Of a DNA stretch of 64,000 nucleotides, positions 37,805 through 47,455 are shown piece after piece (position 1 is the stretch's first letter; each line of letters starts with the position of its first letter). The notes beneath the pieces are model-generated. The model was given only the letters and a program-made list of their open reading frames with translations, did no database searches and had not been told where the DNA came from. Both the position numbers and the translations under genes were made by a program. The DNA comes from CAIPAT01 sp041665605 (GTDB lineage: Bacteria > Verrucomicrobiota > Lentisphaeria > Victivallales > Victivallaceae), in contig JBAYIO010000012.1 of the NCBI GenBank assembly GCA_041665605.1, forward strand, positions 1 through 64,000, written 5' to 3'.

Positions 37805-37913
37805 GTCTTACTATGTATTGAAAATTATATTAATTATTTTTTTTGTAAAACTTTTCATCACAATAATCACAAGCAAAATATAATATATATACTATTTTAA
37901 AGACCTAATCGAT

Positions 37914-38855
37914 TCAGTCCTTTAGTTTCGGGTCCAGTGTGTCGCGGAGTGCGTCGCCCAGCATATTCAGACAGAGGACTAGCAGAAACATAAAACCAGT
38001 GGCGGCGGCGACTTCCCACCAGATGCCGCGCCAGAGGCGTTCCTGCCCGTCGGCAATCATTACGCCCCAGCTTGGAACTCTCTGAACGCCGAGTCCGAGG
38101 TAACTTACAATGACTTCAGTCATGATCGCAAAGGCGAAACGCATGGTAAAATAGATGATAACCAGATGAAACAAGTTCGGGATGATATGGCGTGTAATGA
38201 TGCGGATGGAATTCTGTCCGGCGACCTGCGCCGCCTGGATGTAACCGCATTCACGCAGTTTAAGCGTTTCCCCGCGGACAACGCGGCAGAGGCTGACCCA
38301 GCCGGTAATCCCGATTCCCAGATAAACCGCCATCATGCCGGGGTCGGTATTCAACGCTGCCGAAAGTGCCGCAAACGACGAGGCCAGAGGCGGATACAGG
38401 AAGCCTTTAGACACCAGCAGGGCGAAGGCCAGAATAAAAAGCAGCGTCGGCATGGAATCGAACGTGCTGTAAAGCCAGACGACCAGTTCATCGATCCAGC
38501 CGCCGAAATATCCGGCAACCGTTCCCAGCAGAACTCCGATTACAGCGGAAATCAGCGAAGCCAGCGCACCGACTTTGATCGCCGTGGCGGTTCCCGCCAG
38601 CGCCCGCATGAATACGTCCCGCCCCAGATAGTCAGTACCCATGAGATGCCCGGACGAAGGCGGCTGGAAACGTTCCGCCATCTTTCCAATGTCATAGACC
38701 GGCTGGATATTGACTTTCCGGCAGTAAATACTGTACCCTTCCACTCCCAGCGCCATCACAAAATAGGCGGCAACCACAATCAGGCAGAACAGGGAGAGCT
38801 TTTCCTTGCACAGTCTGCGCATTACGTCTTTGAAATATAATATATCAGAATTCAT
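37914..38855 (-). CDS. ABC transporter permease, DppC/OppC family
   Basis: A 313-residue inner-membrane permease of the peptide/nickel type. It has an N-terminal OppC-like helix (about 18-40), the motif MGTDYLGRDVFMRALAGT (about 72-90), five further helices, and the cytoplasmic EAA-like loop that meets the ATPase (YIQAAQVAGQNSIRIITRHIIPN, about 203-225). Its ATG overlaps the mnmG stop by 4 bases, so it is coupled to a tRNA-modification gene. The expected DppB partner, substrate-binding protein and ATPases are not next to it or in the window, which makes it an orphan that must assemble with subunits encoded elsewhere. Confidence 0.87.
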   Translation of the reverse strand: MNSDILYFKDVMRRLCKEKLSLFCLIVVAAYFVMALGVEGYSIYCRKVNIQPVYDIGKMAERFQPPSSGHLMGTDYLGRDVFMRALAGTATAIKVGALASLISAVIGVLLGTVAGYFGGWIDELVVWLYSTFDSMPTLLFILAFALLVSKGFLYPPLASSFAALSAALNTDPGMMAVYLGIGITGWVSLCRVVRGETLKLRECGYIQAAQVAGQNSIRIITRHIIPNLFHLVIIYFTMRFAFAIMTEVIVSYLGLGVQRVPSWGVMIADGQERLWRGIWWEVAAATGFMFLLVLCLNMLGDALRDTLDPKLKD

Positions 38856-40735
38856 TCTTTATTACTGCAATCATCGTTATCTTTTTTATACAATCTGGTC
38901 AAATGCACCTGGAGCAGAGCGATTTCCGCCGGAGTAACGCCGTCGATCCGCCCGGCCTGGGCGAGGGTGGATGGCGTTACTTTCTTCAATTTCAGACGCG
39001 ATTCGTTGCGCAATCCGTTGATGGCATCGTAATTGAAGCCTTCCGGGATGCGCCAGTTTTCCAGCTTCTGCAATTTATTAATCGAAGAATCTTCGCGTTC
39101 CAGATAACCTTCATAATGCGACTGTACAACCAATTGACGGAAAGCTTTTTTCCCGTTATCAGTGCTCAGATCCAGTCCGATGTCCACGGTATTGAACGGT
39201 ATATCTGTTGCCGCCGTGTAAAGCCCCTTGAACTGCTTCAACATATCCCAGGCGGTTTTACCTTGAATGCGCAAGGCTTTTACAGCGGCTTCACATTTTT
39301 CATAAAGCTCCTGATAAACTTTAAAGCTGCGGTATTTATTTTCCGGCAGAATGCCGTTTTTATAGGCGAATTCGCAGAGCCGCAGATCTGAATTGTCCTG
39401 ACGCAGCCGCAGCCGGTATTCGGCGCGGCTGGTGAACAGGCGGTAAGGTTCGACGATTTCTTTCGTCACCAGGTCATCAATCATTACTCCAATGTAAGAA
39501 GAGTCGCGCGCCAGTTCGACCGGTTCCAGTCCGAGCGCTGAGCGGGCGGCATTCATGCCGGCGACCAGTCCCTGGCCGGCGGCTTCTTCATAACCGCTGG
39601 TGCCGTTGACCTGGCCGGCAGTAAACAGATTCGGCCATTTTTTCACGCTCAGAGTCCGGGTAAGCTGATCCGGGAAAACAAAATCGTATTCAATGGCGTA
39701 AGCATAGCGGGAAATTTCGGCATTTTCCATGCCTGGAATTGAATTTATCAACTGTACCTGCACCTCCGGGGGCAGACTGGTGGAAATGCCGTTAATGTAA
39801 TATTCGTCAGTAAATTCGCCCTCCGGCTCCAGATAGAGCAGATGGCGTTCATGGTGCGGGAAACGGACAACTTTGTCCTCAAAAGACGGACAATATCGGG
39901 TTCCTATACCTTTAATTTTACCCTGGTACATCGGCGACAGATGCAGATTGTTCCGGATAATTTCAGCCGTCTGCTCAGTGGAGTATACCATCCAGCAGTT
40001 CATATTGCGCTTTTGTGCACGCGGCAGATAGTCGGCCGGCGCAAAATAACTGAATTGCTCATCAACCTCGTCCGCCGCCTGAAATTCCATTTTTGAAAAA
40101 TCAATAGTTTTAGCCAGGATGCGGGGCGGGGTACCGGTCTTCAGCCGTCCGAGCCGGATGCCGAGCTGCTCACGGATAGCTTCCGACAAACTGACGGATG
40201 GCGGGTCTCCGGCTCTGCCGCCGGGAAAACTGCTCATTCCGTAATGAAGTGTGCCGGAAAGAAAAGTGCCGGTGGAAATCACCACGGATTTAGCATAAAA
40301 CTTGTCACCGAAATCGGTTTTCACGCCGCGGAGTCTGCCGTCTTCGATGATGAATCCTTTAACCATTGCCTGCTTTACCGACAGGCGGGGCTGGCGTTCC
40401 AGCACCAGTTTCATTCCCCGCTGATAACAGACTTTGTCGCATTGAGAGCGCGGCGACCAGACTGCCGGGCCTTTGGCTGAATTCAGCATCCGGAACTGGA
40501 TAGAAGCGGCGTCAGTAACCATGCCCTGTGCTCCGCCGAGGGCGTCAATCTCCCTGACCACCTGGCCTTTGGCAATGCCGCCGACCGCCGGATTGCAGCT
40601 CATCTGCGCAATGTGGTCCATATTTACCGTAATAATCAGGGTCGCGGCGCCTGCTCTGGCGGAAGCCAGCGCGGCTTCGCACCCGGCGTGGCCGGCCCCG
40701 ATTACTATTACATCAAATTCTTTTTCATTTTTCAT
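38852..40735 (-). CDS. mnmG: tRNA U34 carboxymethylaminomethyl synthesis enzyme, MnmG
   Basis: A 627-residue FAD enzyme (GidA) that, with MnmE, modifies U34 of the wobble position in several tRNAs. Visible are the FAD fold VIVIGAGHAGCEAALASARAG (9-29 region), the signature SCNPAVGGIAKG (about 51-62), the second motif GTPPRI with neighbouring Cys-free loop, and the C-terminal helical domain. Length and content are normal. It is followed by, and overlaps with, an ABC permease gene. The 164-base region upstream is AT-rich and separates it from the divergent deacetylase-like gene. No DnaA boxes were seen, so this is not called an origin. Confidence 0.95.
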   Translation of the reverse strand: MKNEKEFDVIVIGAGHAGCEAALASARAGAATLIITVNMDHIAQMSCNPAVGGIAKGQVVREIDALGGAQGMVTDAASIQFRMLNSAKGPAVWSPRSQCDKVCYQRGMKLVLERQPRLSVKQAMVKGFIIEDGRLRGVKTDFGDKFYAKSVVISTGTFLSGTLHYGMSSFPGGRAGDPPSVSLSEAIREQLGIRLGRLKTGTPPRILAKTIDFSKMEFQAADEVDEQFSYFAPADYLPRAQKRNMNCWMVYSTEQTAEIIRNNLHLSPMYQGKIKGIGTRYCPSFEDKVVRFPHHERHLLYLEPEGEFTDEYYINGISTSLPPEVQVQLINSIPGMENAEISRYAYAIEYDFVFPDQLTRTLSVKKWPNLFTAGQVNGTSGYEEAAGQGLVAGMNAARSALGLEPVELARDSSYIGVMIDDLVTKEIVEPYRLFTSRAEYRLRLRQDNSDLRLCEFAYKNGILPENKYRSFKVYQELYEKCEAAVKALRIQGKTAWDMLKQFKGLYTAATDIPFNTVDIGLDLSTDNGKKAFRQLVVQSHYEGYLEREDSSINKLQKLENWRIPEGFNYDAINGLRNESRLKLKKVTPSTLAQAGRIDGVTPAEIALLQVHLTRLYKKDNDDCSNKE

Positions 40736-40899
40736 TAAATAAAACCGTTAATTATTCAGACAAAATCAGCAAAACATAATAAAGATTCTTTTCTGTTCAA
40801 ATCAAATTTTTAAGGATAAATTAGAAAGTAATTTGCCTTATTTTTATGATGCAGTATTTTTCCATATAATAAATTATAGCAAAAGTGTACTGGATTAAG

Positions 40900-42051
40900 A
40901 TGCAGGATTTTGATGTATGCATACCGCAGCCGCTGCAAATCGTCCTTGACGATGTCGGCTGGTGGTCGGGAACAAATGATTCGCGGCAGAACGGGCCGTA
41001 CAGAACAGGGATCAGCCGCAGGCATGTCCCGGCGGACTATCTGGCGATTGCCGAACTTGGCAGACAACTCGGAATGCGGCCGCAGGCGGCGATGATCCTC
41101 TGCGAGTGGGACCGTGAAAACATTCTTAAAAACGTCCCGTCAGCAACCTGGATGGGGAAAAACTGGGATAACAGCTTGAATATCGGACCGCAACTGGATG
41201 AAGCCGCGGAGATAATCCGTACCAATAACAAGTATTTTGAGTTTACGCTGCATGGGCTCGGTCATGAATTCTGGCATAAGGACGGAACTTTCAGCCGGGC
41301 GGAATGGGCGGATGATACCGGCCTCCGGTCTGAGAATGAAATCAAACTTCACCTTGATTACTTTTACAAGATTATGGAAATGAACGGTCTGGGCGGATTC
41401 CCGAAGTCCTTTGTGCCGTGCGCCTTTAAATACATTTTCGGCGGAAATAATATTCTTACCCGTCTGCTGAGGGAGGCTGGAATTGAATATGTTTCAACAG
41501 GTTTTAACTGCATGAAGACATTTGAAACTCCACAATTTGAGTTGTTCGGAATCGACGATTCCATGTTTGTTGTTGAACGCGGCAATGAACCGGGAGTTGC
41601 CTGGTATTCGATTGGCGGAGATGTTCCTGATAAAATGATTGAAGGCTGCATCTGCGGACTGCACTGGCCCAATATTCTGCATGAAAATCCGGAACGGAAT
41701 ATGGAAGTAGTTGAGCGCTGGGTTAAATATTTTGAAGACCATAATAAAGTTTTTACGAAAATACTTGCGCCGGATACTTTGCATCACCGGGCCCAACTGG
41801 CGTACTGCAACTTAACTGATTTACAGGTGAAAGATGAAATATTGATCCTTGACTTCAGCCGGTTTTTCAGGCTTTTTGACCATCATTTCCACGAAGGGAT
41901 GACACTAAGGCTTAAAAATACCACCCAACACGAAGCTGTTTCCGGTGATGCGCGGCTTGCCGTTCAGAAAAATGCGGATTCCGGTTTCACCGTGATTAAT
42001 ATAATTTTCGATGACTGCCGGCAGCACCGGGTAAAAATAACATTGAAATAA
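40900..42051 (+). CDS. Polysaccharide-deacetylase-like (NodB fold) protein
   Basis: A protein of about 383 residues (from the ATG at 40900; a GTG at 40885 would add five). Near the start is LQIVLDDVGWW, whose two aspartates match motif 1 of NodB-like deacetylases, and about 100 residues later TLHGLGHEFW gives the HxxxH metal motif. Together they indicate a metal-dependent carbohydrate or amide deacetylase/hydrolase. There is no signal peptide. Conserved aromatic and acidic stretches follow (FEFTLHG, HLDYFYKIMEMNGLGGFPKSF), and the last 80 residues look like a small beta-domain. It lies 89 bases before recD2, in the same direction. Substrate unknown. Confidence 0.68.
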   Translation: MQDFDVCIPQPLQIVLDDVGWWSGTNDSRQNGPYRTGISRRHVPADYLAIAELGRQLGMRPQAAMILCEWDRENILKNVPSATWMGKNWDNSLNIGPQLDEAAEIIRTNNKYFEFTLHGLGHEFWHKDGTFSRAEWADDTGLRSENEIKLHLDYFYKIMEMNGLGGFPKSFVPCAFKYIFGGNNILTRLLREAGIEYVSTGFNCMKTFETPQFELFGIDDSMFVVERGNEPGVAWYSIGGDVPDKMIEGCICGLHWPNILHENPERNMEVVERWVKYFEDHNKVFTKILAPDTLHHRAQLAYCNLTDLQVKDEILILDFSRFFRLFDHHFHEGMTLRLKNTTQHEAVSGDARLAVQKNADSGFTVINIIFDDCRQHRVKITLK

Positions 42052-42093
42052 AACTGCGGCTGAGCGGTCAGGCAATTGATTTTTGTGCTTGCA

Positions 42094-42110
42094 GGAAATA
42101 ATGTATTTCC
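42094..42110. repeat. Short perfect hairpin before recD2
   Basis: GGAAAT and ATTTCC flank a 5-base loop; with one bulge the stem extends by TGC/GCA. It ends 31 bases before the chosen recD2 start. No T-run follows. Confidence 0.4.
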
Positions 42111-42140
42111 GCACAGAAAATAATGATGAAAGAGGAAACA

Positions 42141-44342
42141 ATGGATCTTTTTTCCGAAAAAAACAATTCCGGACCTTTGACCGAGCAGACTTTGCGCGGG
42201 GAAATTGACCGGATTGTTTATGAAAATGAAGACAATTCCTACATGGTCATGAAGATACGCGACAGTCAGGGCGTGGAGCATACCGCAGTCGGAAGTGTTT
42301 CCGGAGCTTATCCGGGGCACAATATTGAAGTCGTCGGACATTGGGAGCAGCATCAGGAATACGGACGGCAGTTGCGGATCGAAAACTTTAAATTTGTGCT
42401 GCCTTCAACCCGCGAAGGCATTGTCAAATATCTCTCTTCAGGCATAATTCCCGGTATCGGCCCAAAACTGGCGGAATGCATAGTCGAACATTTCGGCGAT
42501 AAAACACTTGAAGTTTTAAGCCGCTATTCCGCACGGCTGAAAGAAATACCCGGCGTCGGCAAAAAAAGGATCGAAATGATCCGTGACGCCTGGCAGAAGC
42601 AGGCTTCGCGCAGCGATATATTCATTTTTATGCAAAGCCTCGGGATAACGATGGCATATTGCCGCAGGCTGTATAAACAGTACGGCGATGCGACAGCGGA
42701 AGTGATAAAAACCAATCCCTACCGGCTGGCCGACGAGATTGACGGGATTGGTTTTATCATGTCCGACCGCATTGCCGCTTCGCTGGGCATCGAAAAGAAT
42801 GATGTGGAACGGCTGGCAGCCGGGGCGTATTATACCATGAACCAGTTGATCCAGGCAGGTCACTGCTGCTATCCTGAAGCCGATTTCATCAAGATTTCCG
42901 CTGAGACGTTGAGTGTAAATGAAGCTGAAGCCAGACTGGGAGTTGAGCGGGCAGTCGAAAAAAAGCAGATGGTTATCACCACCGCGCCGGACGGCTCCTG
43001 TATGATATATTCGACAATTCTGTACTGTGCGGAAAGAGAACTGCCCAGGCATATTGCCGCGCTGGCAAAAGTATCCAGACATCGGGGGGAATTGATATTG
43101 AAAGTTCCGCCGCGTCCGGACCTGAAACTCAGCAATGAGCAATTGACGGCCGTTGAACAGGCGGGGCATTCCGCGCTGAACATCATAACCGGCGGTCCCG
43201 GCGTGGGTAAAACCACCGTAGTCGGGGAAATCGTCCGCCGGGCAGTTGCCGCCAAACTTAAAGTTTTTCTTGCCGCGCCGACCGGACGCGCAGCGAAAAA
43301 AATGTCGGAAGCAACCAATTTTCCGTCCAGAACGATTCACCGCCTGCTCAAATGGGAACCGGTGGAAAAGACTTTTGTTTACGGACTGAATTATAAACTG
43401 CCATGCGATTTATTAATCGTGGATGAAGTTTCGATGCTGGATATTCAACTGGCGTTATGCCTGTTTCGCGCAATAAAACCGGGGACCACTGTAATTATGG
43501 TCGGCGATGCAGATCAGTTGCCGTCTGTCGGTCCGGGACAGGTGCTGCACAGTTTTCTGAATTGCGGCCTGTTTGCGGTAACGCATCTGTCAAAGATATT
43601 CCGGCAGGGAGCGGGAAGTCAGATTATCACGAATGCGCACAATGTGAATCACGGATTGATGCCGGAACTGGCAACTACTCAGAAAGACGTTCTTGGTGAT
43701 TTTTACTGGATTGAACAAGACGATCCGGAAAAAACAGTGGAACTTATCGTAAAAATGGTTAAAGAGCGTATTCCTGAGCGTTTCGGGCTGAATCCGGTCA
43801 ACGACATTCAAATATTAACGCCGATGAACCGGGGAACCTGCGGCACGGCGGCAATCAATGAAATTATGCAAAAAGAATTGAATTCCGGCAGCAAGCCCCA
43901 GTTTAAGGCCGGGGAGCGAACATTCAAAGCCGGAGACAAGGTCATGCAGACCAGCAATAATTACGATAAGAATGTTTTCAACGGCGATATGGGCCGCATC
44001 GCGAAAATCGACATGCACGAAAATCGTTTTGCGGTGATTTATGACGCAACGCGTCTGGTTGAATATGAGTTTTTCGAGGCTGACCAGTTGACTTTATCCT
44101 ATGCAATAACCGTGCATAAATCTCAGGGCAGCGAATTTCCGGCAGTAATTATTCCGCTGCTCACCCAGCATTATATGATGCTGCAAAGAAATTTGTTATA
44201 TACTGCCATGACCCGCGCCAGGCAACTGCTGGTACTGATCGGCAGCCGGAAAGCGGTGGCTATGGCGGTAAAAAACAGTCGTCTTGAACCGCGTTTTACT
44301 TTGCTGACGGATTATTTAAGAGAGATTGCCGTAAAAAGATAG
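42141..44342 (+). CDS. recD2: ATP-dependent RecD2-type 5'-3' DNA helicase
   Basis: A 733-residue superfamily 1B helicase. The ATG at 42141 is chosen because AGAGG lies 5-6 bases upstream; 42123 is possible. The N-terminus has an OB-like domain and helix-hairpin-helix repeats (SSGIIPGIGPKLAECI; LKEIPGVGKKRIEMI), typical of RecD2 and absent from RecD. The motor has Walker A GGPGVGKT (351-358), Walker B LIVDEVSML (Asp 428, Glu 429), MVGDADQLPSVGPGQ and the C-terminal AITVHKSQGSEF. RecD2 acts in DNA repair without RecBC. It heads a run of five co-directional genes. Confidence 0.92.
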   Translation: MDLFSEKNNSGPLTEQTLRGEIDRIVYENEDNSYMVMKIRDSQGVEHTAVGSVSGAYPGHNIEVVGHWEQHQEYGRQLRIENFKFVLPSTREGIVKYLSSGIIPGIGPKLAECIVEHFGDKTLEVLSRYSARLKEIPGVGKKRIEMIRDAWQKQASRSDIFIFMQSLGITMAYCRRLYKQYGDATAEVIKTNPYRLADEIDGIGFIMSDRIAASLGIEKNDVERLAAGAYYTMNQLIQAGHCCYPEADFIKISAETLSVNEAEARLGVERAVEKKQMVITTAPDGSCMIYSTILYCAERELPRHIAALAKVSRHRGELILKVPPRPDLKLSNEQLTAVEQAGHSALNIITGGPGVGKTTVVGEIVRRAVAAKLKVFLAAPTGRAAKKMSEATNFPSRTIHRLLKWEPVEKTFVYGLNYKLPCDLLIVDEVSMLDIQLALCLFRAIKPGTTVIMVGDADQLPSVGPGQVLHSFLNCGLFAVTHLSKIFRQGAGSQIITNAHNVNHGLMPELATTQKDVLGDFYWIEQDDPEKTVELIVKMVKERIPERFGLNPVNDIQILTPMNRGTCGTAAINEIMQKELNSGSKPQFKAGERTFKAGDKVMQTSNNYDKNVFNGDMGRIAKIDMHENRFAVIYDATRLVEYEFFEADQLTLSYAITVHKSQGSEFPAVIIPLLTQHYMMLQRNLLYTAMTRARQLLVLIGSRKAVAMAVKNSRLEPRFTLLTDYLREIAVKR

Positions 44343-44352
44343 GGGGGCAGAT

Positions 44353-45243
44353 ATGTTGAACGAAAATATAAACTTGCAGACGCCGGTGCAGATTCCGGAA
44401 GTTCCTTTTTCCGGATTTACCACAGCAAGTGTTGTCTGCGGAACCGGGTCGTGCTTTGCGGAGAATCTGCTGTCGCTGCTCTATGGCTGCGGTTTTAAAG
44501 GGAGGCAGAATCCATGCGGCACGATTTATAACGCAGTATCATTGGCGGAACCAATTGTGCGTATCGCGGAGAACAGGTCATATGCGGCGGAAGATTTTTT
44601 TGAATATGGCGGATTATGGCACAGTTGGGAGCATCATGGCTCGTTTTCCGCCCGGACACAGGAAAAAGCGCTGCATAAAACCAATTCAGAATTATCAGAA
44701 TTCAGAGAAGCCCTGAGAGCGGCTGATTTATTTGTCGCCACGCCGTCCTCGTCGGTTGTTTATGTTTACAACCGGAACGGTAAAATTACCGCAAACTGCC
44801 ATAAAGTTCCCGGCAGTGAATTCACGCGCCGGTTATTGAGCGTTGAAGAAAATATTGCGGCGTTGCGGCTGCTGATAATCAAACTGCATGAGATAAATCC
44901 GGATTGCAAATTGATTTTAACTTTATCGCCGGTCAGACATTACCCCGGCGAACTGGTTTTAAATTCAAGAAGCAAAGCGCAACTGCTGACGGCAATTCAT
45001 GCCTGTATTGAAGAATTCCCTGAATTATGCTGCTATTTCCCGGCTTATGAGATTGTTATGGACGAATTGCGGGACTATCGTTTTTATAAGGAAGACATGC
45101 TGCATCCGGCAGAGCCGGCGGTACGGATGATTTGCGGCCGCTTTATCCGGACATTTTTCAATGGCGAAGCTGTCGAGCATATTAAAGAGGAATTGAAGCA
45201 GATCAAATTGCAGCGCCATATTACGCTGCACAAAGATAATTAA
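44353..45243 (+). CDS. GSCFA domain protein
   Basis: A 296-residue protein matching the GSCFA family, named from the motif here seen as GTGSCFAENL (about 31-40). The fold is SGNH-hydrolase-like, and the segment LILTLSPVRHYPG (about 192-204) together with a C-terminal DMLHPAEPAVRMI (about 249) supplies candidate Ser, Asp and His residues. The family is thought to act on cell-surface or secreted glycan/lipid esters, without proof. There is no signal peptide. GGGGGG lies 6 bases before the ATG, 10 bases after recD2, so the two are co-transcribed. Confidence 0.85.
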   Translation: MLNENINLQTPVQIPEVPFSGFTTASVVCGTGSCFAENLLSLLYGCGFKGRQNPCGTIYNAVSLAEPIVRIAENRSYAAEDFFEYGGLWHSWEHHGSFSARTQEKALHKTNSELSEFREALRAADLFVATPSSSVVYVYNRNGKITANCHKVPGSEFTRRLLSVEENIAALRLLIIKLHEINPDCKLILTLSPVRHYPGELVLNSRSKAQLLTAIHACIEEFPELCCYFPAYEIVMDELRDYRFYKEDMLHPAEPAVRMICGRFIRTFFNGEAVEHIKEELKQIKLQRHITLHKDN

Positions 45244-45295
45244 TAATTGTCACGGCGGTATTGTTTTCGCATGCAGCCTGGTTTAGGAAGAACTA

Positions 45296-47455
45296 ATGAA
45301 AGTAAGAATATTCAGTTTAAGATTTAAGATTCTGGCCGCGCTGTCGCTGCTGGCCGGGGTTACTTTCTTTCTGGTTTCCCATTTGACTATCGAGCACATG
45401 AAACAACTGGGTAAATACTCCGTTGACGCCTGTTCATCGCTGGGCAAGAGCGTGGTTCTCGACAGTAAAAACGCGCTGATGGACCAGTCGCGGGAAGAAT
45501 TGCAATCGCTGGTGTTGTCACAGGCGCAACTGATTGACTATCAATTGAAACGGGTATCGGGCGAGATGAATCTGGTGGCCAACTTGTGTTCGCGTTATCT
45601 GGAATCGCCACAGGAAAAACAGAACGACTTGACTATATATTTCTCAAAGGACAAGCCGGGAAATCCGAATGATTATGCCAGTTATTATTTATCCGCCGGA
45701 ATTAATCAGGAGTCGGTACTGGAAGAGTTGCAATGTCTTGGACGATTGCAGCCGATATTAAAATTCGTCAACTCCAACAATCCCGGCAGCCATATTATCT
45801 ACATAGGAACGCCGAGCGGAATATTTGTTTCATCTCCCTGGACACAGCAGCCGTCCGGTTATGACCCGCGGCTGCGCATCTGGTATCAGGGCGCAGCAAA
45901 AAGCCGCGAGTCGGTTTGGGTCGGGCCATATATTTCAAGCACAGAAAACAAGCTGGTCCTTACCTGCGCCAAAGCAGCCAGAGACAAAGACGGCAGAGTT
46001 ATTGCCGTCTGTGCCATTGACGTCGAAGTCAGGTCCATACTTAAAAATCTGATAAGCACTCAACTGGAACCGCAGGGCAAGGTTTTTCTTCTGGATAACG
46101 AAGGCAATGTGCTTGTCCGCAGGGAACTCAGCGAAACCGGCTATTCCTGGGAGAATGAATATAAAAAAGAAAATCTGTTAAAATCGCCAGATCCTGGGAT
46201 CAGCGAAGTGGCGCGTAAAATGACAGATGGAAAACGCGGTTGCGATGACCTGGCAATTCCCGGAGAGCCAGTACATTTCGTGGCGTACTATCCGATAATG
46301 ACAACCGGATGGAGCATCGGTATCGCCATTCCTAAAAAAGTGATTATTGCCGCAGCTTTAAACACGGAAAAGATAATTCATCAAGATACACTAAAACACA
46401 GTTCCTTTATCAACAATCATATTGAAAACAGCAGAATCGTTTACATTTCTCTGGGCTTTATTGTTCTGCTGCTGATTCTTGGCGCCGGAGCATATTTGTC
46501 CGCAAAAATAACCGCGCCGATTCTTTTTCTGAAGAAACAGGCGGAAGAGATTGGCCGCGGCAATCTTGACTTGAAAATCGAGCTGAAGACAGGAGATGAA
46601 CTGGAACATCTGGCTGATACTTTCAACCAGATGACTGGTGATTTGAGAAAATACATCGCCAGTCTGGAGGAAACCATTCACTCCCGCGAAAAAATTGAGC
46701 GGGAACTGGCGGTGTCACGGGAAATCCAGGCTTCGCTGCTGCCGCCTTCATGGCAGGAACAATCCAACGCATCTCCATTCATTGACGTACAGGCGATGAT
46801 GGAGCCGGCCAAAGAAATCGGCGGTGATTTTTATGATTATTTCATGGTTAATGAAACTGTAATGTTTTTTTGTATTGGCGATGTTTCAAGTAAAGGTATT
46901 CCCGCAGCATTGTTTATGGCAATGACCAAAACTCTGCTGGCTCATGAAGCGGAATGCAGCCTTTCGCCGACCAAGGTACTGTTTAACGTCAATAATGTGC
47001 TGGAAAAAGACAATGATGCTAGTATGTTCGCTACTGTTTTTTGCGGTTTTCTGGATACTGCAACCGGTGTTGTCAATTTCAGTAACGGCGGACATAATCA
47101 TCCGCTGATCTGCCGGAATGGCGGAAATTTCGAATTTATCCACACCGCTAACGGCATTGCTATCGGTCCGTCCGAGATGAAAGAGAATGTCTGGCAGATG
47201 GAAACCCTGCAACTGAACCCGGGAGACCGGATATTCCTTTATTCAGACGGAGTATCAGAAGCATTAAATGAATCAAGACTGGCTTTCGGAAAAGAGAAAC
47301 TGCTGGAGGCTCTTAATTCCCATAAAGAAGCTTCAAGCAATAAATTTATATCATGCATCCGGGAGGAGATCCGTCGCTATGCCGGACAGGAGCCGCAGTC
47401 CGATGATATCGCCATGTTATATTTAAATTGTTACGGAACAAAGGCCAATGAGTAA
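45296..47455 (+). CDS. Membrane SpoIIE-type phosphatase with dCache and HAMP, copy 1
   Basis: A 719-residue sensor phosphatase. Transmembrane helix 13-33, extracellular dCache-type domain (about 50-340; YDPRLRIWYQGA), second helix (about 381-402), HAMP (about 403-455), a coiled coil, then the PP2C-like SpoIIE domain (about 490-715). The catalytic metal residues are in place: EIGGDFYDYF (about 506), CIGDVSSKGIPAALFMA, and PQSDDIAML (about 700). Such enzymes usually dephosphorylate a STAS-domain anti-anti-sigma factor. No STAS, RsbW or sigma gene is in the window. GGAAG lies before the ATG. Overlaps the next paralogue by 8 bases. Confidence 0.9.
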   Translation: MKVRIFSLRFKILAALSLLAGVTFFLVSHLTIEHMKQLGKYSVDACSSLGKSVVLDSKNALMDQSREELQSLVLSQAQLIDYQLKRVSGEMNLVANLCSRYLESPQEKQNDLTIYFSKDKPGNPNDYASYYLSAGINQESVLEELQCLGRLQPILKFVNSNNPGSHIIYIGTPSGIFVSSPWTQQPSGYDPRLRIWYQGAAKSRESVWVGPYISSTENKLVLTCAKAARDKDGRVIAVCAIDVEVRSILKNLISTQLEPQGKVFLLDNEGNVLVRRELSETGYSWENEYKKENLLKSPDPGISEVARKMTDGKRGCDDLAIPGEPVHFVAYYPIMTTGWSIGIAIPKKVIIAAALNTEKIIHQDTLKHSSFINNHIENSRIVYISLGFIVLLLILGAGAYLSAKITAPILFLKKQAEEIGRGNLDLKIELKTGDELEHLADTFNQMTGDLRKYIASLEETIHSREKIERELAVSREIQASLLPPSWQEQSNASPFIDVQAMMEPAKEIGGDFYDYFMVNETVMFFCIGDVSSKGIPAALFMAMTKTLLAHEAECSLSPTKVLFNVNNVLEKDNDASMFATVFCGFLDTATGVVNFSNGGHNHPLICRNGGNFEFIHTANGIAIGPSEMKENVWQMETLQLNPGDRIFLYSDGVSEALNESRLAFGKEKLLEALNSHKEASSNKFISCIREEIRRYAGQEPQSDDIAMLYLNCYGTKANE

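Noticed and set aside
38852..40884. Replication origin next to mnmG
   Set aside because: No DnaA boxes or AT-rich repeat array typical of oriC were seen; gene neighbours do not fit.
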